Source: a virus
IMG/VR virus record: IMGVR_UViG_3300048549_001710
Coordinates: 1 to 36,845 of that record
Reading direction: 5' to 3' (one strand)
DNA length: 36,845 nucleotides
Under the pieces are notes generated by a model. It was not told the DNA's origin and did no database searches. It was given only the letters and a program-made list of their open reading frames with translations. The translations under genes and the position numbers were made by a program. This document shows, piece after piece, positions 1-6,400 of this stretch; positions within the stretch are counted from its first letter, which is position 1; every line of letters begins with the position of its first letter.

Positions 1-50
1 TAGTTGAAGGTATAACCTTTATAAGTGAATTGTTTTTTCGCGTTGTTCAT
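1..50 (-). CDS. Start of an unidentified gene, cut by window edge
   Basis: An ATG at position 50 opens a frame that stays open to the window edge and encodes MNNAKKQFTYKGYTFN. It lies about 14 bases downstream of a promoter-like block (64-103), just as the genes starting at 621, 2017 and 3079 do. Its first four residues, MNNA, match those of the gene starting at 3079, and the first ten bases, ATGAACAACG, also match the gene starting at 2017. There is no obvious Shine-Dalgarno sequence in front of it. Too little is visible to suggest a function. Confidence 0.6.
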   Translation of the reverse strand, partial: MNNAKKQFTYKGYTFN

Positions 51-63
51 GATTAAGACATTA

Positions 64-103
64 GTATATTATTATATAAAAAGCAAGATGTACTTGTGTC
101 ATA
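64..103 (-). promoter_or_regulatory. Repeated promoter-like block, copy A
   Basis: Read on the minus strand this holds TATGACAC, then 8 bases, then CTTGCTTTTTATATAATAAT followed by ATAC. Copy B at 634-673 matches 22 of 24 bases in the AT-rich core and has the same 8-base gap. It sits directly upstream of the gene starting at 50, and its TATGACAC box overlaps the stop codon of the gene ending at 99. The TATAAT within the core could be a -10 box, but there is no conventional -35 at the usual spacing, so recognition by a host or a phage-specific polymerase is open. Confidence 0.6.
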
Positions 104-386
104 CAGATTTTATATACTCTGTCCATAAATGATATTTGACAATATTTCCAATATCCCTGAGACCGACAAGCTTTTCAGAAATCTCAACCCTGAGTTGATC
201 TTTTAATTTTTGTTCCTCCGGAGTCCGGAAGTGATGATTTCTGCCATGAAAAGATGCACATGGGAATTGCTCAAATGCTTTCTCAATTGCTTCGTTAAAA
301 TTATGCCATTCCTCAACCAAACTTTTGGCACAATTGCCATTGAGATTTGGAACCGGAGAGGCAGAGATTATTTCTTCTTTATTCAT
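99..386 (-). CDS. Small hypothetical protein (95 aa)
   Basis: A 95-residue soluble, mostly helical-looking protein with no recognised family. A His-containing stretch (FHGRNHHF, about residues 46-53) is followed by a charged helix. It is the second gene of a two-gene unit: the preceding gene stops with TAA four bases before this ATG. The junction GGAAATTAAGAAAATGAA is the same ribosome-binding arrangement found in front of the genes starting at 1127, 2308 and 2783. Position in the small-gene region suggests an accessory role, but the sequence gives no direct evidence of function. Confidence 0.65.
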   Translation of the reverse strand: MNKEEIISASPVPNLNGNCAKSLVEEWHNFNEAIEKAFEQFPCASFHGRNHHFRTPEEQKLKDQLRVEISEKLVGLRDIGNIVKYHLWTEYIKSV

Positions 387-390
387 TTTC

Positions 391-621
391 TTAATTTCCT
401 AGTGCTGATTTTTGTTCTTTAGTTAACTCAATTTCGTATTCTGAAATCACCCATTCAAATGTAGATTTATCTTCATCAGATAAACTTGAAATCCATTCAA
501 CATCTACATCCTCAATTGGAGTTGTCTCGTTAGTAATGTCCGGTAATCCATCTGCAAATAAGGCTCCAACTTCAGCGCCTTGAATAAATGATCCGGTAGA
601 TTGTAGTATTAATTGATCCAT
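391..621 (-). CDS. Small acidic hypothetical protein (76 aa)
   Basis: A 76-residue acidic protein with many Asp and Glu residues in its second half (IEDVDVEWISSLSDEDKSTF) and no recognised family. It is the first gene after promoter-like block B, with a start only about 13 bases past the AT-rich core and no visible Shine-Dalgarno sequence. Small acidic proteins of this kind in phage accessory regions are sometimes inhibitors of host nucleic-acid-binding proteins; that is only a general possibility here. Confidence 0.65.
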   Translation of the reverse strand: MDQLILQSTGSFIQGAEVGALFADGLPDITNETTPIEDVDVEWISSLSDEDKSTFEWVISEYEIELTKEQKSALGN

Positions 622-633
622 GTTTATCAGTAT

Positions 634-673
634 GTATATTATTATATATTAAGCAAGTGGCACTTGTGTCATA
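634..673 (-). promoter_or_regulatory. Repeated promoter-like block, copy B
   Basis: Minus-strand order is TATGACAC (666-673), 8 bases, then CTTGCTT and an AT-rich core with TATAATAATATAC (634-657). It lies in the 54-base gap between the gene ending at 676 and the gene starting at 621. Nearly identical to copy A. Confidence 0.6.
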
Positions 674-675
674 AA

Positions 676-930
676 TTATTCTTCGTAAGGTTCTCTACTA
701 ATTTCTTGAGCCTCATATTTAATATGTCCCCATGCCATTTCGATTATTTGACTTTTTGTAAACTCAGCATCTAAGTCGTTAACGAAAAATGAGGAGCAAG
801 TAAATTGTCCATTAAAAGAAAAACCTTCTTTTGCATAAAATGGTAACTCCCATTCTCCAAAAGAAAAGATCGGTTGCTCGACTCCAACATTTAATTCTGA
901 AGCTAATCGTTTGAGTTTTCTGAATTGCAT
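676..930 (-). CDS. Small hypothetical protein (84 aa)
   Basis: An 84-residue protein with a basic N-terminus (MQFRKLKRLASELNVG) and an acidic C-terminus (EISREPYEE). No family is recognised. It starts in a TAATG overlap with the stop of the gene before it, so it is translationally coupled as the third gene of the cluster led by promoter-like block C. It ends just before block B. Confidence 0.65.
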   Translation of the reverse strand: MQFRKLKRLASELNVGVEQPIFSFGEWELPFYAKEGFSFNGQFTCSSFFVNDLDAEFTKSQIIEMAWGHIKYEAQEISREPYEE

Positions 931-1127
931 TATTGGTTCTCCTGATTATTCAAATCAGCAAATTGAATAAGCTTTTGAATCTCTGCTTGTAATGCATTTT
1001 TTCTGTGAAGTAATTGCCATTGCTTTCTTTCAATCTCCTCTTTTTCAGCAAGAGCAGAATCGAAATGTCGCTTGTCCTGAGTGCTTAATCTGTCCCTGTG
1101 ATATGCGTGATATGATGATAGTTTCAT
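930..1127 (-). CDS. Small helical protein (65 aa)
   Basis: A 65-residue protein rich in Glu, Lys, Gln and Leu whose residues about 25-55 look like one long amphipathic helix (for example EEIERKQWQLLHRKNALQAE), compatible with a coiled coil. No family is recognised. Its start is preceded by the repeated initiation unit at 1125-1151, in which AAAGGAAA lies 9 to 10 bases from the ATG. It follows the zinc-binding-like protein by 17 bases and overlaps the next gene by one base. Confidence 0.65.
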   Translation of the reverse strand: MKLSSYHAYHRDRLSTQDKRHFDSALAEKEEIERKQWQLLHRKNALQAEIQKLIQFADLNNQENQ

Positions 1128-1151
1128 TTTCTTAGTTTCCTTTCTTAGTTA
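1125..1151 (-). repeat. Repeated translation-initiation unit, copy 1
   Basis: A 27-base unit spanning the upstream stop codon, the ribosome-binding site and the ATG of the gene starting at 1127. It matches 26 of 27 bases at 2781-2807, which is the same kind of junction in front of the gene starting at 2783. In sense it reads TAACTAAGAAAGGAAACTAA followed by GAAAATG. Shorter versions occur at the starts at 386 and 2308. Confidence 0.7.
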
Positions 1152-2017
1152 TCGTATTTAATTTCAGTCAAATCGGATGGTTTCCAATTCACAATGATTG
1201 GTTGCCAATTAAGCAATATAGCACCTAATTCTTTTCGCGCCTGTCTGTTGGTTACCAAATGTTCAACCTGAACATATTTTAATGGTCTACCCTGAAGCTT
1301 TTCCGTGAAGTAGGTGTAAGCAATTCCTTCCGGTTCAGCTTTCACAAACTCAGTAAATTTTGATGCTATTTTTTTATACTCAGACTTCAAGAAATCAACT
1401 GAAACATTAATTGGTAATTGACCTGATCCGGCACAACTTCCGGTAAAGTATCCGGTGTTCTTGTAAGTGTAACCATGCTCTGCGAGAAGTCCGGTTTTTA
1501 CATCAACCTTATGGGACTTACCACATATTTGGCAACATCCCCTGTGAGTAGCTGAACGCTCAGTTCTCTTACCCTCTGATTTTTCTACCTTTGGTTTCTT
1601 AACGATAGGTAAAGATTTGATGTAGTCCCTTGCTGTTGCTAGTCCTAAAACTTCATTGAAATCGAATCCGGCATACTCCCAAATTTTTCTGTGCTTCTCG
1701 CGAACTTGGTGAACATAATTAGGTATTCCGTAATAATACTCATTGTGAATTTTGTAATCACCCTCTTCAGGAAAACAAATGTAATTTCCAACATAACGAA
1801 CTCCTTTAGGCAATTCACCATGCTCGGCAATCCACTCATCTTTTTTGTCAATTGAAATCCATCGGTGGGTCTCAGGACGAAGATCAGGGACATCAATGTT
1901 ACTGATAGTGCGTGAAACTTCTCCGCTAATTTTCTCGTACTGACGAGAGATTACATCGAGTGCTTCCTTCTGAGAGGCTTTAGAATAAAAGTGAGTTGGT
2001 AATGTTTCGTTGTTCAT
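1145..2017 (-). CDS. Phage protein with Cys/His zinc-binding-like motif (290 aa)
   Basis: A 290-residue protein, the largest in the left small-gene region. About residues 161-200 contain CCQICG, then AEHGYTY, then GYFTGSCAGSG: a CxxC pair followed by a conserved HGY and a GSC. This C..C...HGY...C.G arrangement occurs in many uncharacterised phage and plasmid proteins and probably binds a zinc ion. The remainder is mixed helix and strand with no recognised catalytic motif. It leads the cluster behind promoter-like block C and begins ATGAACAACG like the genes at 50 and 3079. A nucleic-acid-related role is plausible but unproven. Confidence 0.75.
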   Translation of the reverse strand: MNNETLPTHFYSKASQKEALDVISRQYEKISGEVSRTISNIDVPDLRPETHRWISIDKKDEWIAEHGELPKGVRYVGNYICFPEEGDYKIHNEYYYGIPNYVHQVREKHRKIWEYAGFDFNEVLGLATARDYIKSLPIVKKPKVEKSEGKRTERSATHRGCCQICGKSHKVDVKTGLLAEHGYTYKNTGYFTGSCAGSGQLPINVSVDFLKSEYKKIASKFTEFVKAEPEGIAYTYFTEKLQGRPLKYVQVEHLVTNRQARKELGAILLNWQPIIVNWKPSDLTEIKYDN

Positions 2018-2030
2018 GATTATTAAACTA

Positions 2031-2079
2031 GATTATTATTATATAAAAAGCAAGAACTAAAAAAAAAGGGTGTGTCATA
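2031..2079 (-). promoter_or_regulatory. Repeated promoter-like block, copy C
   Basis: In minus-strand order the block has TATGACAC (2072-2079), a 17-base spacer that includes a run of nine T, then CTTGCTTTTTATATAATAAT (core 2031-2054). The core matches copy A at 22 of 24 positions. It sits between the gene ending at 2084 and the 290-aa gene starting at 2017. Confidence 0.6.
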
Positions 2080-2083
2080 AAGA

Positions 2084-2308
2084 TTATCCAATCAGGAGTA
2101 CTCCATTATCTAAGCTTGCAACTATTTTACCATCCTCATTGACCCATGCGTCTTCAGCTTCCTGAAATTTGTTATCCAATATCTCAGCGTCCCCACAAAC
2201 TTCCTGTGCCTGTGCTTTAGTAATCTTCAATGGGTATCCCCCACCGATATCTATAGTGGTGACTAACTCAATTTTCTTAGCCTTGCGAATTGCTGTTCTT
2301 AATTTCAT
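2084..2308 (-). CDS. Small hypothetical protein (74 aa)
   Basis: A 74-residue protein with a basic N-terminal helix (MKLRTAIRKAKKIELV), a short glycine turn (IDIGGGYPLKI) and an acidic second half ending in hydrophobic residues. No family is recognised. It starts four bases after the stop of the 56-aa gene, with CCGGAGAG as a Shine-Dalgarno sequence. It is the last gene of the cluster led by promoter-like block D. Confidence 0.65.
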   Translation of the reverse strand: MKLRTAIRKAKKIELVTTIDIGGGYPLKITKAQAQEVCGDAEILDNKFQEAEDAWVNEDGKIVASLDNGVLLIG

Positions 2309-2312
2309 TTTC

Positions 2313-2483
2313 TTACTCTCCGGAATTTTTAATGATCTCGATCAACTCATCTTTTTCATCTTGGTAGAGACCATCGATGAGAAAAGCTAAGTTCTCAGTA
2401 AGTTCGATACACTTGCCATCAGACCATGACTGAGTAGTGTTTGCGTTAGCGATAAGTTTTTCAAGTTGTTCGTGAATGTTCAT
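2313..2483 (-). CDS. Small hypothetical protein (56 aa)
   Basis: A 56-residue frame from the ATG at 2483 to the TAA at 2313, encoding a helical acidic protein that begins MNIHEQLEKLIANANTTQS and ends IEIIKNSGE. It fills what would otherwise be a 214-base gap and its stop lies four bases before the next start, in the same TAAGAAAATG junction used elsewhere in the region. This spacing supports it being a real gene. No function is recognised. Confidence 0.6.
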   Translation of the reverse strand: MNIHEQLEKLIANANTTQSWSDGKCIELTENLAFLIDGLYQDEKDELIEIIKNSGE

Positions 2484-2512
2484 AATATTATAAAGGATGT
2501 GATATTTATATT
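2484..2512 (-). promoter_or_regulatory. Possible degenerate promoter-like block
   Basis: Just upstream of the ATG at 2483 the minus strand reads ATCACATCCTTTATAATATT, which resembles the ACATCTTGCTT plus TATAATA part of the repeated blocks but lacks the TATGACAC box. It may be an additional weak start site inside the cluster. Confidence 0.25.
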
Positions 2513-2522
2513 TTCCGGAATT

Positions 2523-2783
2523 TTACAATTTAAATTTTAAATAAGTATCATTCTCAAATTGTTTAGAAGAAATCCTTTTATAACGACATTCGATTGACTC
2601 TTCTTTCTCCGCTTCAAAACTTTTGATATTATTAAATTCTCCAATCGGTTCTAAATAAAATTTTCTAGTTCCAAAAGGGTTGCCTTCAATGCGAATGACT
2701 TTTTGAAATTTCCTTTGGGATTTATGCTTAATCCAAAATCCCTTCTTGATAATCCATGATGCAAGGTAACAATATAAATTCAT
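2523..2783 (-). CDS. Small basic hypothetical protein (86 aa)
   Basis: An 86-residue lysine-rich protein beginning MNLYCYLASWIIKKGFWIKH, with an amphipathic first helix that is too short and too charged to call a membrane segment with confidence. No family is recognised. The start is set by the repeated initiation unit at 2781-2807, giving an AAAGGAAA ribosome-binding site. It is the second gene of the cluster led by promoter-like block D. Confidence 0.65.
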   Translation of the reverse strand: MNLYCYLASWIIKKGFWIKHKSQRKFQKVIRIEGNPFGTRKFYLEPIGEFNNIKSFEAEKEESIECRYKRISSKQFENDTYLKFKL

Positions 2784-2807
2784 TTTCTTGGTTTCCTTTC
2801 TTAGTTA
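2781..2807 (-). repeat. Repeated translation-initiation unit, copy 2
   Basis: Differs from the copy at 1125-1151 at one of 27 bases. It covers the TAA of the gene ending at 2801, the GGAAA ribosome-binding site and the ATG at 2783. Confidence 0.7.
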
Positions 2808-3079
2808 ATTTTGAATTCAAGTCTGCCAATTGGTGAACGAGTTTCCTCAAACTTAATGTTCCTCCAATCGATTTCAATAGTATCGTAAATGTCATTTACT
2901 AAACTTCTTGCCTCTTGTATAGCTTCAAGAAAAGTTTTAGTCCATGCAGTTTCTTTTGGGTCATGTAATGCTCTACCATTCTCACGAAAAGCTTGATATG
3001 TAATTACATAATCGTAACCCTCCTCCGGAGAATTCTCTGCGTTTTTAATTGTAAACTTAGTTCCTTTTGCGTTGTTCAT
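2801..3079 (-). CDS. Small hypothetical protein (92 aa)
   Basis: A 92-residue protein starting MNNAKGTKFTIKNAENS and containing a mixed alpha/beta pattern (YDYVITYQAF, then a helix FLEAIQEARSLVNDIYD). An in-frame ATG exists at 3088, but it lies inside the AT-rich promoter core, and the start at 3079 shares ATGAACAACGC with the gene starting at 50, so 3079 is preferred. First gene behind promoter-like block D. The shared MNNA start may mean the two genes are distant paralogues or only share an initiation region. Confidence 0.65.
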   Translation of the reverse strand: MNNAKGTKFTIKNAENSPEEGYDYVITYQAFRENGRALHDPKETAWTKTFLEAIQEARSLVNDIYDTIEIDWRNIKFEETRSPIGRLEFKIN

Positions 3080-3084
3080 AATAT

Positions 3085-3139
3085 GCATAATATATTATAT
3101 TAAGCAAGATGCAACAAAAAAAATGGAGTCCGTGTCATA
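3085..3139 (-). promoter_or_regulatory. Repeated promoter-like block, copy D
   Basis: In minus-strand order: TATGACAC (3132-3139), a 23-base spacer with a run of eight T, then ATCTTGCTTAATATAATATA (core 3085-3108). It marks the end of the long virion-gene run and the start of the left accessory region. Confidence 0.55.
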
Positions 3140-3143
3140 AAAA

Positions 3144-3254
3144 CTATCGCTTCAGCCTTCTAGCTCGATGATTGTTTCCGGTGTAGACCGGAGCATCGAC
3201 TTTAGTTTTCTTTTCTTTCTTTTCCTTTTTAATTTCTTTTTTTTCTTCACTCAT
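3144..3254 (-). CDS. Very small Lys-rich protein (36 aa)
   Basis: A 36-residue frame beginning MSEEKKEIKKEKKEKKTK, with a KE-rich N-terminal half and a basic tail ending in RARRLKR. Its ATG lies three bases after the TAA of the preceding gene, whose last codons GAA GAG GAG GAA supply a strong purine-rich Shine-Dalgarno sequence. That coupling supports it being translated. The charge suggests nucleic-acid contact, but nothing specific is recognised. It is the last gene of the virion run. Confidence 0.55.
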   Translation of the reverse strand: MSEEKKEIKKEKKEKKTKVDAPVYTGNNHRARRLKR

Positions 3255-3257
3255 AAA

Positions 3258-3482
3258 TTATTCCTCCTCTTCACCCTCTCCACCTTTTCCGGACATTGCT
3301 CCACCAAACATCATCATAGCTTTAGCGAATGCCGGATGAAGTGGTGGGATTTCATACTCCCTTGAAGTAGATGTTTTCTTCACCTTCGAGATTGGTTTCT
3401 TTGATCTCTTCAATTGGTTTTCCGTAGGCATCTTGGACGAACCTCGTCCGTCTTGTTTTTTCTTGTTTAGGTAATCGCTCAT
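3258..3482 (-). CDS. Overlapping small protein after the giant gene (up to 74 aa)
   Basis: This frame ends at 3258 and overlaps the last 130 bases of the giant gene in the +1 frame. It encodes a Lys-rich first half (MSDYLNKKKQDGRGSSK) and a Met/Gly tail ending GGEGEEEE. The start is uncertain: ATG at 3482 gives 74 residues and ATG at 3431 gives 57, and neither has a convincing Shine-Dalgarno sequence. An alternative is that the frame is reached by frameshifting from the giant gene. The reading frame itself is supported because its end provides the ribosome-binding site of the 36-aa gene. Confidence 0.45.
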   Translation of the reverse strand: MSDYLNKKKQDGRGSSKMPTENQLKRSKKPISKVKKTSTSREYEIPPLHPAFAKAMMMFGGAMSGKGGEGEEEE

Positions 3483-6400
3483 TTTTTTCAGTATATTTTG
3501 GTCTGCCCATAAAGTCATCAACAAAAGCATCTCTGTCTGCTTCAGTCGCAGGGAACTTTCCGGCAACAGCTAACTCCCCTAAAATATCAAAACTAGAATG
3601 ACCAACAGCTTCCTTCTTGATCATGTTCCATGTAACCCAATGCATAGCAAATGCGGAATCAATCCAAGCGTAATCTTTTCTTTTCTTCCCTACCTGTTTC
3701 GCGAGATCAGAGAACATATATTCTAATGTCCGATACATGGCATGTTCAACAGGATCATCCAATTGCGACCCGATAGTTTTATAATAACCTGATCTATCTT
3801 CCGGTACACCCTTGGCATCCACTCGATATGGACTGACCCCAAATTTCACATATTCTTTTTTCTGCTTCTCGGCAAATTCCTTAGCAGTTTTTGATGCCTC
3901 CGGATCAGCAATAATTTCATTTACTTTTTGCAGTCTGTTTTGAACTGCACCTTGTATTTGGTGTTCCCATACATTCACGAATTGCCATCTGTCCATGATG
4001 ACAACATTTGGGTCTGCCATTAAAGCGATAACGAATGATGTAACCTTGTCTTTCACTCCGGCTCCAAGGAAACCTGTTGACCACATCTTTTCGCGGATTT
4101 GCTGACCATTTAAAGACTTGTCATTAAAGATGCCTGTCAGTTCTTTCCATCTGCCATTCCATTTAACAAGCATGTCATGAATTGCCTGAATGTTTTGCTT
4201 GGCATTATTCCCTGCGGATACCGGACTCTTTTGATCGTTAAACATATTGGCAACGATGTCAGTAAAAGTATCCGGTTGATCCTCGATATTTCTTCGTTCA
4301 GCTTCACTTGCTAGAGCGACCCTTTCTTTCTTGGGTAACTTTTTAATTCTTGAATCGATGTAAGCTTTTTTCTGTTTTCCAATTGCGGTAAGTCTGTCTT
4401 TGATTTTATCGACTCTTTTCTTTTCTTTTTTCTTCAGCTTATTAACTATGCGAGTCCGTAATTTATTTAACTTTGATTTTGGCAACTCACCTAATGAAAC
4501 TGCTTCCTGATAAAGTGGGCTTGATTCAGCTAAGGATCGATAGTCAATTTTAGTTGGCTCGATTTCAGATTCAAGTTCTCCAATTTTTACATCAAAATCT
4601 TTGTACCCTTTTTGCGATCTCCATCCGGCTCCATATTTTTCATCGGCAACCGCACTCATATCATAAAATGTACCTTTTTCCATTTCATAATTTCCATCAA
4701 TAGATTGGAAGATGGCATTCCACATGGGCTTATAATTTGTTGTTCTAAGCCACCCTGCTTCCTGATTGTAGGGATCAAGCATCCGGCTCAGTAAACCCCA
4801 TATAAAACTCTGTGCGATCATCTCCGGAGGCTTGACAATGTCATGCAGTTCTTTCGCACTCTCATACCCCTCTTTAGCTAATTCTATAAACTCAGGATTA
4901 GTTGCCATTGTGCTGTCTAACCATCCGATCAATTGGTCAATGTCATTTACATAGTCTAGGAATTTTGTAGGAGGTGCAGGGATGTCAAAACTACTTACAG
5001 AATTTAATCTAAGTTGATGAATCTTTTCCCAATTTTCAGGAGTCGCATAACGCTTTCCTAATTTTTTCATCATGGCATCCGCGAGTGCATTGTCTGAAAA
5101 ATATTGATCCCAATGAGACTGAGTCCAATTCTTGGAATTTTTTGTCAGTTGAATTTCTGTTTTGTCATTATCATAACTTAACATTGGGAAATTCATTTTC
5201 GTATCTTTACTCATTACCTCGCTCGGAACACTAGGCATGAATAGCAACGAATTGAGCATAGATTTCCTTACCCCATCTGATATCTGTCCACGATTAGCTT
5301 CAATGCTCTCGTGGCGAATTGCTCCCTTGTTTCTCCATCGCGCATCTGCAAAGGCAAGAGCATCTTTAGGTGCTTGTTTCCTGACTTCTTCTGTGGTGAA
5401 GGGAAAGTTTTCAGGTACTGAGAGTTCCCCATCATCTTTCCTTGTTTTAATTTCTGTTTCTGTGTCGATATCATAGATTGAATCTTGGTCTCCCCAAATT
5501 GCCATTCGCACAGCATCAAGGTAGTTGTTAACAGGGAATGCAACATCGAGCATAAAACCTCGATCATCACTTAACCATCCCCCTAGGTGCGCACCATCTT
5601 TCTTAAATCGATGGGCATGAGTTTTTATATAATTCCATAATGCAGTCCGGTTCATTTCCTGATTTGGAATAATAAATTCTGTTTCTTTTTCAGGTGCTAC
5701 CACATATCCGGTTTTAGCATGAATAAGATTGCTCTGATCAATTGTAAATCCATAAGGATTCTTTCTCATATCCTCGATTAGATTATCAAAATGTTGTGCG
5801 GTATCATCAGTCAACATGGTGTATGGCATCGCGAGAATTGTACCCTCGTTGGCGAATGTAAATTCCTGTCTTTTAAGATCACCTTCATCACCCCAAACTT
5901 TTGCCTGTGATTTCGCATCGACAACAGCATAAGTTCTGCCTCCGTACTCCTCATGCATTTTAAATAAATCAAATCCATGTTTCTTATAAAGGTATGTATT
6001 AATTGAATTATCAGTAGACTTGGATGGGTCACTAATATTTGTTTCTATGCTTGATGGGCTTTCAAACATATTCCAATTAAGACCTTTTTCATGATACCCC
6101 TGCATTACGATTTCTTCCATTGCTTTTGGTGGGAGATTTGCCAAAACATCATCCTCACCTCTACGACCTGCTATAAATACTTTGTTTAGATTTTCCTTAA
6201 AGCTTTGATCCATCACACTTTCCATGAATCGACCCATTGGTGAATCTAATCGACCTGCTCCATCATTAAGAATTTTATCACCTTCAAATAATTTTGTAAG
6301 GTATGAAACTAGTGTTGGTATTTTTGTTTTTCTATATCTTGAACTAGGAGAATAAGTTCTCCATTGCCACACTACAGAGTCAATAACATCCGCAATATTT

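Noticed and set aside
2055-2071. Rho-independent terminators at the T-runs in blocks C and D
   Set aside because: The T-runs on the minus strand at about 2059-2067 and 3114-3123 are not preceded by a stable stem.
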